Shown: one piece after another, positions 39,559 through 47,846 of the stretch
Layout of the letters: every line of letters starts with the position of its first letter
How positions within the stretch are numbered: position 1 is the stretch's first letter
Assembly (NCBI GenBank): GCA_039931065.1
Contig: JBDTSP010000011.1
Location: 85,823-149,822, forward strand
DNA length: 64,000 nucleotides
Direction of reading: 5' to 3'
Origin: CADEED01 sp039931065
GTDB taxonomy: Bacteria; Pseudomonadota; Gammaproteobacteria; Steroidobacterales; Steroidobacteraceae
Translations under genes and position numbers: made by a program
The notes under the pieces: model-generated
Database searches by the model: none
What the model saw: the letters and a program-made list of their open reading frames with translations, nothing else
Told to the model about the DNA's origin: nothing

Positions 39559-42500
39559 TTAGAACTTCATGCGAACGCCGGCGGTGTAGAACCGGCCCAT
39601 ATCGTCATAGAAGCCGAGCGTGGAGTAGAACAAGCCCGGAAGACCCGATCCAGAGGGGGCCAGCGGAGCACGTTCATCCAGGAGGTTGCTGACGCTCAGG
39701 AAAGCCTCCAAGTTGCCACCGCTGACCTCGAACGACTTGGTGATCGTGGTATCGACGACATCGTTGGCGTCGAGACTCGAATCCAGGTAGTTCTGGGTAT
39801 TGCCGTTGAGAGCATTGTTGCTGCTCTTCAGACTGGTGCTGCCCAGCCAGCGGTTTTGCAACGCGACGCTCCAGCTTTGGTTCCGGTATGTCAGGAACGT
39901 GGTCTGCATCCAATGAGGCTGTACTGCCCACGAATAGAACGTCGAAGCTGGCGTGGTGAGCGTCGAGTTGATCGGCTGATTGCTGACCAGGTGGCGCAAG
40001 TTGAACTGGCCGCCCGCCATCTCCCAGTTGTAGTCGAGCTGCAGATCGTAGCCCTTGGTCTTCTGCACTGCCGCGTTGACGGGCGCACTACGAACTTCGG
40101 TCGGCAGGTTAACGGCCGGATTGAAGAAGTTGGGATCGGACGGGTCGGTGATCGGGCGCACCGCCAGATCGCAAACCGGCGAGTTGTAGCTAGGCGCACT
40201 GGCCAGGCAGATGGCCTGGACAGAATCGTTCGCATAGTTGAGGTTGGTGATCGCGTGAGTCATTCTGGTCTGCCAGAAGTCGATCGACATGCTGAAGCGC
40301 GGCAGGAAAGTCGGCGTCAGCACGAAGCCCGCGGTAAAGGTTTTCGCCTCTTCCGGCGTCAGCAGTGGATTGCCACGCGAGGCAAGCCGCATGCCTTGGG
40401 CGCTGCCGCCCGTGAGCCGGTCGTTGTAACTGGACGAGGTGACTCCCGACGGCTGGAACAGGTCGTAGAGGTTCGGCGCGCGGATATCAGACGAGAGCGT
40501 GCTGCGGAACCGGAGCGAATCGACGACCTGCCAGTTCAGTCCGATCTTCCAGGAGTCGACCGCATCGAAGGTCGAATACTTCGTATAGCGATACGCCAGG
40601 TTGGTGGAAAGGTCCTGGAATCCTGGCACCTCGGTGAGCAGCGGGACGTTTAATTCCAGAGCGCCTTCGTAGACGTGGTTCTTGGCATCGACCGGAGCCA
40701 CGGTGTTCTGCACCCAGCGCAAAGGCGCAGCGCCACCGGCGGCCAGACACATGCGAAGGCCCGTGCAGTTGACGAAGTCGGAGGGCAGGAAGTCGCTGTC
40801 AATCACGAACGTGGACCAGCGTGCATCGACCGACAGGCTGGCGGTGATTTCACCGGCCGGAAGACCCAAGCCCCACAGACCACCGCCAATGGACGCGCCG
40901 ATATTGTCCATGTCCTGCGTCAGGAGCCACGAAGTCGGGGTCCGGAGGTAGTCATAGGCCGCCGCCGAAATCCCGCCCTCAGCGGTGATGTTCGAGGGCA
41001 CGCAACCCGGATACAACGCGGCGAACTGCGGCTGTGTGGAAGCCCAGCACTTGATGGTGCCACCGTCCATGACCGCATCCAGCGAGGCCAGATACTTGGC
41101 GTTGTCGGTGTTGTTGGGATTGCTGACCGTGAGCTCGCTGGTGCCGTGGTTGAAGAACACTTCCCAGCTGAAACCGCCCACCTCTCCGGTGATGCCCGTT
41201 TCCACATTCCACTGCTTTTGATCGCCCAACGTGCGATAGAGCCGGTTCGGGCCACCACCGCTGCCGTCGGCGGGCTGCCCGTCGATGACATTCATATAGC
41301 GCGGCAAGGCGAAAATCGGGACGTTCGCCGGCGCCGGCGGCGTGCTTCCGGTTTGCGGTGAGGTCGGCGGCGTGGCCGGCAGACAACGCCAACCGGTTGC
41401 GGCGGGAGTTCCGCAGACGATGTTCGCACCCAACTGCCCCTGCACGGCCGGGGTCAGATATGGATTGTTGGCGAACAGCGTGTTGGGGCGGCCGTTGTTG
41501 GGGCTCACCACCCACTGGATCCAGTCGGAGGCGTTTTCGGCTTCCGCCCAGGAACCCTGCACATACCAGTTGGCGTTGTCGCCCACATCCAGGCTGAAGC
41601 GCGCGAAGATATCCTTCGAGTCCACCTCGGAACGGAACGTGCCGTACTTGATGTAATCGCCATCACCGCCCGTTTCCACGCCACCGCTGGCGCTCGGCGT
41701 GCCGTGAACCATCGGGATCAAGGCGCCCGCTGGAGTGAAGGTGTAGTCGTTGAGACCGCACGCGGCGCCGCACTGCACGTTGCCGATGGGGCCGCTGTTG
41801 AACACGCGCGCAAACGGAGTGAATTCAAAGGGCCTGCCGCCGGGACTCGTCGTGGGCCGGCCGTTACCAGTTTGCAACCAACGTTGGCCGTCCTTGCCGC
41901 CGGGACGAGCGTTGATGGGGATCATGTCCTGCTTGCGCATCCGGGCAGCCACTTCGAAGTGACCGCGATCGCTGAACAGGGACGTGCCCCAGGCCGCACC
42001 CAGCTGGTATTCGTCGCCATCACTGTACTTCGACATGCCGTAATCGGCCTTGATCGTAAGGCCGGTGAAGTCCTTGTCGAGCACGTAGTTGACTACGCCG
42101 GCGACGGCGTCCGAGCCGTAGATTGCCGACGCGCCACCGGTGACGATGTCGACCCTCTTCACAAGCATCTGTGGCAGGACGTCGATGTTGACCGAGCCGT
42201 CCTGGTTGTTCGGGGCGACGCGATGGCCGTCCAGCAGCACCAGCGTGCGCGACGGACCGAAGTTGCGTAGCGACAGGGTATTGCCGCCGTTGTTAGTGCT
42301 GCCGTTGCCCTGGTTGCGCGGCGTGCGACCGCCCAGGATGCTGGGCAACTTGTTCAGAGCGTCAGCCGTGTCGCTCGGCGTCGTGACGGACAGCTCGCTG
42401 ATATCGACCGAGGTGATCGGCGTCGGTGACTTGAGAACATCAGTAATGGTGCGGGAACCTGTGACCAGGATTTCACCCATCTCCTCGACTTCGGGCTGGG

Positions 42501-42612
42501 CGGCCGGCTGCGGTGGTGTCCCCGCGTCCTGAGCCTGAAGTGGTGTCGCCGTGAGCGCCGCAGCAATGCCAAGCGCAATCAAAGAACGACCAAAAACATT
42601 GGTTGTAGTCAT
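39559..42612 (-). CDS. TonB-dependent outer-membrane receptor (carbohydrate type)
   Basis: 1017 residues. Signal peptide (SLIALGIAAALTATPLQAQ), then a plug domain (EILVTGSRTITDVLKSPTPI ... NTLSLRNFGPSRTLVLLDGH ... VDIVTGGASAIYGSDAVAGV) and a long beta-barrel ending FYTAGVRMKF with the terminal Phe of outer-membrane barrels. Start has AGAGGGGG. The loops are Pro/Gly-rich and long. Such receptors import oligosaccharides in Xanthomonas-like bacteria. It leads the operon receptor, MFS, xylosidase. A TATAAT box lies about 65 bases upstream. Confidence 0.95.
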   Translation of the reverse strand: MTTTNVFGRSLIALGIAAALTATPLQAQDAGTPPQPAAQPEVEEMGEILVTGSRTITDVLKSPTPITSVDISELSVTTPSDTADALNKLPSILGGRTPRNQGNGSTNNGGNTLSLRNFGPSRTLVLLDGHRVAPNNQDGSVNIDVLPQMLVKRVDIVTGGASAIYGSDAVAGVVNYVLDKDFTGLTIKADYGMSKYSDGDEYQLGAAWGTSLFSDRGHFEVAARMRKQDMIPINARPGGKDGQRWLQTGNGRPTTSPGGRPFEFTPFARVFNSGPIGNVQCGAACGLNDYTFTPAGALIPMVHGTPSASGGVETGGDGDYIKYGTFRSEVDSKDIFARFSLDVGDNANWYVQGSWAEAENASDWIQWVVSPNNGRPNTLFANNPYLTPAVQGQLGANIVCGTPAATGWRCLPATPPTSPQTGSTPPAPANVPIFALPRYMNVIDGQPADGSGGGPNRLYRTLGDQKQWNVETGITGEVGGFSWEVFFNHGTSELTVSNPNNTDNAKYLASLDAVMDGGTIKCWASTQPQFAALYPGCVPSNITAEGGISAAAYDYLRTPTSWLLTQDMDNIGASIGGGLWGLGLPAGEITASLSVDARWSTFVIDSDFLPSDFVNCTGLRMCLAAGGAAPLRWVQNTVAPVDAKNHVYEGALELNVPLLTEVPGFQDLSTNLAYRYTKYSTFDAVDSWKIGLNWQVVDSLRFRSTLSSDIRAPNLYDLFQPSGVTSSSYNDRLTGGSAQGMRLASRGNPLLTPEEAKTFTAGFVLTPTFLPRFSMSIDFWQTRMTHAITNLNYANDSVQAICLASAPSYNSPVCDLAVRPITDPSDPNFFNPAVNLPTEVRSAPVNAAVQKTKGYDLQLDYNWEMAGGQFNLRHLVSNQPINSTLTTPASTFYSWAVQPHWMQTTFLTYRNQSWSVALQNRWLGSTSLKSSNNALNGNTQNYLDSSLDANDVVDTTITKSFEVSGGNLEAFLSVSNLLDERAPLAPSGSGLPGLFYSTLGFYDDMGRFYTAGVRMKF

Positions 42613-42679
42613 CGCATCCCCCTCTAAGATGGAATTGACGCTATCAGCATGCTTTTACTATGGCAATCAACTTTCTAGA

Positions 42680-42685
42680 ATTATA
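42680..42685 (-). promoter_or_regulatory. TATAAT box upstream of the TonB receptor
   Basis: Perfect -10 hexamer on the minus strand, about 65 bases before the receptor ATG, within an AT-rich patch (42650-42720). No good -35 is found at 16-18 bases, so an activator may be needed. Confidence 0.4.
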
Positions 42686-42772
42686 TTGATCCTTAACGAT
42701 TCGGATATCGATCGTCCGCAAAATGGCATCCGCAAAAATAGCTAGCTTGCGCGAAAACCGGGGCTGGTCCGT

Positions 42773-42796
42773 CCGGGCAGCCGGCCGCCTGCCCGG
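42773..42796. repeat. GC hairpin in the divergent TonB receptor/hydrolase region
   Basis: CCGGGCAG and CTGCCCGG form a perfect eight-base stem around CCGGCCGC. It lies in the 303-base region between two divergent genes, so it is not a terminator for either. More GC-rich short repeats follow to 42860. Function unknown. Confidence 0.4.
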
Positions 42797-42915
42797 GGCG
42801 ATCACGGCCCCGACTAGATAGGTCCGTGCCTGGATAACTGGGCCGGCGGCCGGCGCGACTGATAGGAATTTCGGCATGTATCGATTGCGAAGTTCCGATT
42901 GATGGCAAACCAGCG

Positions 42916-43740
42916 ATGAACCACCATGAACTCATGAAAACAAATCCGCTTCGCATCATCGTCATGCTCATCGGTCTTTTTGCCCTGACCGGAAGCGTCG
43001 CGCACGCCGCCACGTCCGGCGACAAATACACCTTCGTGCTGGTCCACGGCGCCACTGCCGGCGGCTGGGAATGGAAGAGCACCGGAAAGTTCCTCACCGA
43101 CGACGGCCATACGGTCTATCGAGCCACCCTCACCGGCCTCGGGGAACGCGAACATCTCAACAGCACCGACGTCGATTTGCAGACGCACATCAACGATGTG
43201 GTGAACCTCATTCTTTACGAAGATCTCCACGACGTCGTGCTAACCGGTCACAGCTACGGCGGCATGGTCATTACGGGCGTGATGGACCGGATCCCCGATC
43301 GCATCAAGCATGTGGTTTTTCTCGACGCCGCCGTACCCGACGATGGCATGTCGATCTGGGATCTCTTCGGCAGCAGCGGACCCCAGGATCCGGAACGCTT
43401 CAAGGACGGATTCATGCAGGTGCCGTGGGTCAAAGCCGACACGCCGCCGCCGCACAGCGTCAAGCAGTCCATAAAGTGTTTCAATCAGCCGGTGTCGTAC
43501 AAGAATCCGGCGGCGAAAGCATTGCAGGTGACTTACGTCGCGTTCGTGCCCAAGGACAAATCCGCCTCGGAACGCGCGAAGACTGACAAGAGCTGGCAGC
43601 GCGCGGCCAGTCGCGGCTGGACGATGCGGACGTTTCCCGGGCACCACGTTGCGCAGCAGGAAGATCCGCGCGGCGTCGCGACGCTGATCGAGCAGTCCGT
43701 GAACGACCGGAATAAGTCCGCCGGCAACGCCGCCCACTGA
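42916..43740 (+). CDS. Exported alpha/beta hydrolase (EstC-like)
   Basis: 274 residues with a signal peptide (IIVMLIGLFALTGSVAHAA). The fold is clear: FVLVHGATAGGWEWKSTGKF (oxyanion loop), LTGLGEREHLNS, the nucleophile in VLTGHSYGGMVITGVMDRIP, and His in FPGHHVAQQEDP near the end. EstC/salicylate-esterase-like proteins hydrolyse small esters. It starts the operon of arabinanase and a carbohydrate-binding-like protein (17-base gap). A role in removing small acyl groups from oligosaccharides is inferred. Start may also be ATG 42934. Confidence 0.82.
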   Translation: MNHHELMKTNPLRIIVMLIGLFALTGSVAHAATSGDKYTFVLVHGATAGGWEWKSTGKFLTDDGHTVYRATLTGLGEREHLNSTDVDLQTHINDVVNLILYEDLHDVVLTGHSYGGMVITGVMDRIPDRIKHVVFLDAAVPDDGMSIWDLFGSSGPQDPERFKDGFMQVPWVKADTPPPHSVKQSIKCFNQPVSYKNPAAKALQVTYVAFVPKDKSASERAKTDKSWQRAASRGWTMRTFPGHHVAQQEDPRGVATLIEQSVNDRNKSAGNAAH

Positions 43741-43757
43741 CTTCTCAGGCTTCTCTC

Positions 43758-45254
43758 ATGCTGAAAAAACTTTTGTTGTGCACCGCAGCCACATTGGCCG
43801 TTTCTGCCAGCGCACTCGATGGTGAGATAGGCATACACGATCCATCGACCGTCATATCGGAGGCTGGCCACTACTTCACTTATGGAACGGGCAATGGCAT
43901 TCCGATCCTCACATCCGACGACGGCTGGACCTGGCATCGCGCCGGATCGCTGATGTCGGCAGTGCCTGGCGGCAAGCCGGGCGCCGCGGTGCTCGCCCGC
44001 GGCGGCAACAACACCTGGGCGCCGGACGTGATCCACATCGGCGACCAGTACTTCGTCTATTACTCGGCGCCCGCCACGCAGCCGCGATCCGCGATCGGGT
44101 TGCTGGTCGGCCGGACACTGAATCCCGGCTCGCCCAACTACCGATGGGAAGATCGCGGTCCGGTCGTCTGGTCGGACGGCATCGAGGACAGCAACGCCAT
44201 CGATCCTGGCGTTCTGCTCGGCCCCGATGGCCGCCTGTGGCTCACGTACGGCTCGTACTTCGGCTACATCCGGCTGGTGGAGCTGGATCCCAAAACCGGC
44301 CAGCGTCGTTATCCGGATCGCAAACCTACCGACATCGCGATCAACTCCGAGGCGTCGATCCCCATCTTTCATGATGGGTGGTACTACCTGCTCGTCACGC
44401 ATGGCTCGTGCTGCCAGGGCGCGAATTCCACCTACAACATTCGCATGGGGCGCTCACGCAAGGTGACCGGCCCGTACCTCGACAACATGGGCATCGACAT
44501 GATCGAGGGCGGCGGAAAGCTGTTTGCCGCATCGCGCGGGCGCCATGTCGGACCCGGTCACTTCGGCCGCGTCGACCTCGGTGACGGTGTCGAGAAATTC
44601 TCCCTTCACTACGAGGCGGACCTCGACCGCGGCGGGATCAGCGTGCTCGACCTCCGCCCGCTGCTGTGGCGCGACGGCTGGCCGATGGCGGGCGACAATC
44701 TAACTACCGGCACGTACAGCATCGAATCGGCGCGCACCGGCACGGTCCTCGAGCTCGCGGTCCAGGGAGCGCCGGTGGGCGGATTCCGGGCGCGCCGGCC
44801 CCCGAACGCGGGCAGCGGTCCGCCGCCCGAGCCTCTTCCCGGTCCGCCGATCGCCGACCAGGAACCTGCACAAGTCGCCACAAGCTGGCCCGCGAGTTCC
44901 GCCGTGCGCCTCGCACCGGCCATGCTGCAGGCACAGCAGAAATGGATCATCGCGCCGGCGCCCAACGGCGGCGGATACCTGGGCGCACCGTTCTTCCGGA
45001 TCACGATTGCCGGCACCGAACGTTCTTTGACCGCGATCTCCGGGGGTGAGGTCGCCGCGACCGCCTTCACCAGCGCGCCCGAACAGCTGTGGCGCATTGA
45101 TCAGCTCACCGACGGCCGCTATCGCATCGTTCCGAAGGCGGTCCCGGGCACATCGGACGTGTTGGCACTGTCCGCCGTCGGCAGCAGCACGGCAACGCTC
45201 GCGAAATTCGACCCGGCCAGCGATCGCCAGCGCTGGGTGCTTGGAGCCCCATGA
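43758..45254 (+). CDS. abnA: GH43 arabinan endo-1,5-alpha-L-arabinosidase with an extra C-terminal domain
   Basis: 498 residues. Signal peptide (LLLCTAATLAVSASA), then the GH43 propeller: IGIHDPSTVISEAGHYFTYG (base Asp), GGNNTWAPDVIHIGDQYFVY, SNAIDPGVLLGPDGRLW (second Asp), INSEASIPIFHDGWYYL (acid Glu), THGSCCQGANSTYNIRMGRS. This is a typical endo-arabinanase. After residue about 320 there is a proline-rich insert (PPPEPLPGPPIAD) and a beta-rich C-terminus with QLWRIDQLTDGRYRIVPKAV, like a beta-trefoil lectin repeat. It cuts the arabinan backbone outside the cytoplasm. The stop overlaps the next start (ATGA). Confidence 0.9.
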   Translation: MLKKLLLCTAATLAVSASALDGEIGIHDPSTVISEAGHYFTYGTGNGIPILTSDDGWTWHRAGSLMSAVPGGKPGAAVLARGGNNTWAPDVIHIGDQYFVYYSAPATQPRSAIGLLVGRTLNPGSPNYRWEDRGPVVWSDGIEDSNAIDPGVLLGPDGRLWLTYGSYFGYIRLVELDPKTGQRRYPDRKPTDIAINSEASIPIFHDGWYYLLVTHGSCCQGANSTYNIRMGRSRKVTGPYLDNMGIDMIEGGGKLFAASRGRHVGPGHFGRVDLGDGVEKFSLHYEADLDRGGISVLDLRPLLWRDGWPMAGDNLTTGTYSIESARTGTVLELAVQGAPVGGFRARRPPNAGSGPPPEPLPGPPIADQEPAQVATSWPASSAVRLAPAMLQAQQKWIIAPAPNGGGYLGAPFFRITIAGTERSLTAISGGEVAATAFTSAPEQLWRIDQLTDGRYRIVPKAVPGTSDVLALSAVGSSTATLAKFDPASDRQRWVLGAP

Positions 45255-45919
45255 TGAAATCATTGGCCCTCACCGTGTCGATCTGCCTGTTCGCCAGCGC
45301 CGCGCTCGCGGAAGATCCCGCTCCACGTCCGGCGGCAGCCACTCTGAAACTCGCCAGCGGTGCGCCGCTCGCCGTCGATGCTCGAGGCTTCATCCATCGG
45401 TGGCTGGTCCTGGAACCCGTTCCCGTCGCGGGCCGGCTGACCGAATCCGCCGTGCAGGAGGCGCTCGAGATTGCTGCACTTCCCGATGGCGGCGGCGTAA
45501 AACCGGCCGACGGCGCCGTGGTCACGTTGAACGGCATGCCGCTCGTGTGGCACGCCCTCGATACGGCTCACTACAACGTCAACTTGTATCACTTCGCGTG
45601 GGCGCTATCGAAACCAACCTCGAATGTGTTGTTCTGGGTGGAGACCGTCGTGGACTCTCCGCAACAGATGCAGAACGTACGGCTGGCCATCGGCTCGAAT
45701 GCCGCTTCGCGCTGGTGGCTCAACGGAGAACCGGTGATCGCCCTCAACGACGATCGCCAGGCCGTGATCGACGATGGCGTGTCGAAGCGCATGACGCTGA
45801 AAAAGGGGCGTAACGTGATCCGCGCCGCCATCATCAACGGCGGCGGCGCAACGGACTTCTGCGCGCGTTTTCTCGATGAGAAAGATCGACCGGTCCAGGG
45901 GCTGCGCGCATCGCTTTGA
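45251..45919 (+). CDS. Exported protein with a galactose-binding-like fold, function unknown
   Basis: 222 residues with a signal peptide (ALTVSICLFASAALA). The second half, SNAASRWWLNGEPVIALNDD followed by TLKKGRNVIRAAIINGGGAT, is the edge typical of jelly-roll carbohydrate-binding modules where a bound sugar meets Trp and Asn. No catalytic motif is seen. It is coupled to abnA by ATGA, so it probably aids arabinan binding. I do not recognise a named family. Confidence 0.6.
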   Translation: MMKSLALTVSICLFASAALAEDPAPRPAAATLKLASGAPLAVDARGFIHRWLVLEPVPVAGRLTESAVQEALEIAALPDGGGVKPADGAVVTLNGMPLVWHALDTAHYNVNLYHFAWALSKPTSNVLFWVETVVDSPQQMQNVRLAIGSNAASRWWLNGEPVIALNDDRQAVIDDGVSKRMTLKKGRNVIRAAIINGGGATDFCARFLDEKDRPVQGLRASL

Positions 45920-45926
45920 CCCGCGC

Positions 45927-45944
45927 GGCCGGTTCAACCAGCCA
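45927..45944. terminator. Weak hairpin between convergent genes
   Basis: GGCCGGTT and AACCAGCC pair at seven of eight positions around one or two bases, in the 40-base gap between convergent ends. No T-run. Confidence 0.2.
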
Positions 45945-45959
45945 GACCTTTGATCGGAC

Positions 45960-46499
45960 TCACTTCGCGCCGGCGATCGTAAATCGGATCGCGTCCGCGG
46001 CGAGGAACTCGCCGTCGCGGGGACCGCTGAACCGGATGGCCGCGATAGCCGCCGCTTTGACGGTCAGCTCGAAGAACGGAATGGGATCCCCCGGAGCCTT
46101 GCGGCCCGGCACGGCGGCGACCGAGACCCTGTCTACGACCTGACCCTTCTCGTCAAAAGCTTCGATCAATGCCGGACAACCGGTCGAGCCCCACAACACG
46201 AGCGTGACCGACGAAACCTTGTCAGGGAACGTCGCGCGCAACGGGACGGCCTGTTCGGTCGCCATCGCATTCACGATACCTATGTGACCGGTCGCGAGAT
46301 GCGGAAAAAACACGACGCGGCCCGCAGCCTTGCTGCGCACGAGCGGCCCATCGAGATTGAAGACCACGCCCTTCTCGGTCCACGTGGGCACCGGCTTTCC
46401 GATCTCGGCCTGTTCGAAATCGATCACGACTTCGTCGGCGTGCGCGACGCAGCTCGCGCCAAACAAAGTCAGCACCGGCAGGACCAGACGTCGCGTCAT
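45960..46499 (-). CDS. Secreted protein of unknown function, DUF1552/DUF1592 operon
   Basis: 179 residues with a signal peptide (MTRRLVLPVLTLFGASCVAH). The mature part is beta-rich and looks like a jelly-roll sandwich: DFEQAEIGKPVPTWTEKGVV, VTLVLWGSTGCPALIEAFDE, IRFSGPRDGEFLAADAIRF. It resembles adhesion or carbohydrate-binding folds found near DUF1592 proteins. The start overlaps the DUF1552 stop (46496-46499). Family not identified. Confidence 0.55.
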   Translation of the reverse strand: MTRRLVLPVLTLFGASCVAHADEVVIDFEQAEIGKPVPTWTEKGVVFNLDGPLVRSKAAGRVVFFPHLATGHIGIVNAMATEQAVPLRATFPDKVSSVTLVLWGSTGCPALIEAFDEKGQVVDRVSVAAVPGRKAPGDPIPFFELTVKAAAIAAIRFSGPRDGEFLAADAIRFTIAGAK

Positions 46500-47824
46500 G
46501 TCATCTCGAGCCCGCGCATCGTGCCGGTCGACGACGCGAAGCGGCCCTCTTCCAGCCCCAGCCGCTGCAGCATCGAAACGAACAGATTGGGCAGCGGATA
46601 GTTTTGCTGCCGGTCGAAGGCGAGATGCTGGCCGTGGTGAAAACCGCCGCCCGCGAACAATGTGGGCAGGTTGGTGGTTGCGTGCGCGTTGGCGTCACCG
46701 AGATTCGACCCGTAGAGGATCATGGTGCGATCAAGGACGCTCTCGCCGCTCTCCTGCACCGCCTTGAGATCGCGGAACAGATTCGCGAGCAGCTTCATGT
46801 GCCACTCATCCAGCACCTTGAGCTGCGCAAGTTTCTCCTCGGCTTTTCCGTGGTGGGAGAGATTGTGATAGCTGTCGGTGATCGTCTCGCCCGGGATGGT
46901 GACGACCGGCGTGGCGACGCTGTTCAACATCAGTGTGATCGAACGGGTGGAGTCGGTCTCGAACGCCAGCCGCGCGAGGTCGTACATGGCTTTCACCTTG
47001 TCCATGTACTGGGCGGGACCGGCGGGTTCGGCCGGTGCGGGAACGTTGACGACCGGTTTGGGTTTGCGCTCCCACTCGCGCGACTCCTGCAGACGATGTT
47101 CGAGATCGCGCACGCTCGAGAAATATTGTTCGAGACGGCTGCGATCGCGCGCGCCCACGCCGCGCTCGAGATCTTTCGCCTGGTCCGCGACCGCGTCGAG
47201 GATGCTGCGGCCGGTGTCGAGCTTGTGGATTTGCGCCTCGACCTGTTCGGGCGTGCCTTGCAGGAACAACTGGTTGAATACTTCGGACGCGCGCTCCTGC
47301 GGCGGGATGGCAACGCCGCTGCCGGTCCACGACAGGCTGCGCGCTGCGCCATTGACGGCGAGCGTGAGCGACGGAAAGCGCGTGAGCGTGCCGATGCGTT
47401 CGGCGACGTACTGATCGAGCGAAATCGTGTTGCGGAACGAACTGCTCGCCGGATGGGGCGCGGCGGTCAGAAAGCTGATGTCCGCCGGATGCCCACCGTC
47501 GACATTGGGATGCGAGACGCCACTGATCACGGTGAAATCGCTGCGATGGGCTTCCAGTAGTTTGAGGTAGGGCGACGCGGCGTAGTCACGGCCCGCGTTG
47601 GCCGGGAAGAACAGATCGGGCCGCAGGCCGAGATTGTTGCAGATGCCGAACATCCGCCGCGGCGTGGCGCCAGCCGCAACGGCGTTCGACGCGGCTCGTG
47701 CCATGCGCGGGTGCATCGCCTCGAGCAGCGGCAGCGACATCGCGACGCCCGCACCCTGAAGAAAACGCCGGCGCGAAAGCGCCTGTCGGGTCGCGATGAA
47801 AGGAGCGCGAAATTTCTGGTTCAT
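46496..47824 (-). CDS. DUF1552 domain protein, Tat-exported
   Basis: 442 residues from ATG 47824. A twin-arginine signal (ALSRRRFLQGAGVAMSLPLL) leads. The DUF1552 pattern follows: RRMFGICNNLGLRPDLFFPA, ISGVSHPNVDGGHPADISFL, NTISLDQYVAERIG, TDSTRSITLMLNSVATPVVT, DSYHNLSHHGKAEEK, LYGSNLGDANAHATTNLPTL, FAGGGFHHGQHL. The fold is sulfatase-like and the family is common in Planctomycetes beside DUF1592 cytochrome proteins. The substrate is unknown. An operon of three: DUF1592, DUF1552, secreted protein. Confidence 0.85.
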   Translation of the reverse strand: MNQKFRAPFIATRQALSRRRFLQGAGVAMSLPLLEAMHPRMARAASNAVAAGATPRRMFGICNNLGLRPDLFFPANAGRDYAASPYLKLLEAHRSDFTVISGVSHPNVDGGHPADISFLTAAPHPASSSFRNTISLDQYVAERIGTLTRFPSLTLAVNGAARSLSWTGSGVAIPPQERASEVFNQLFLQGTPEQVEAQIHKLDTGRSILDAVADQAKDLERGVGARDRSRLEQYFSSVRDLEHRLQESREWERKPKPVVNVPAPAEPAGPAQYMDKVKAMYDLARLAFETDSTRSITLMLNSVATPVVTIPGETITDSYHNLSHHGKAEEKLAQLKVLDEWHMKLLANLFRDLKAVQESGESVLDRTMILYGSNLGDANAHATTNLPTLFAGGGFHHGQHLAFDRQQNYPLPNLFVSMLQRLGLEEGRFASSTGTMRGLEMT

Positions 47825-47846
47825 GATGATCTGCCGTCGCTTCGCG

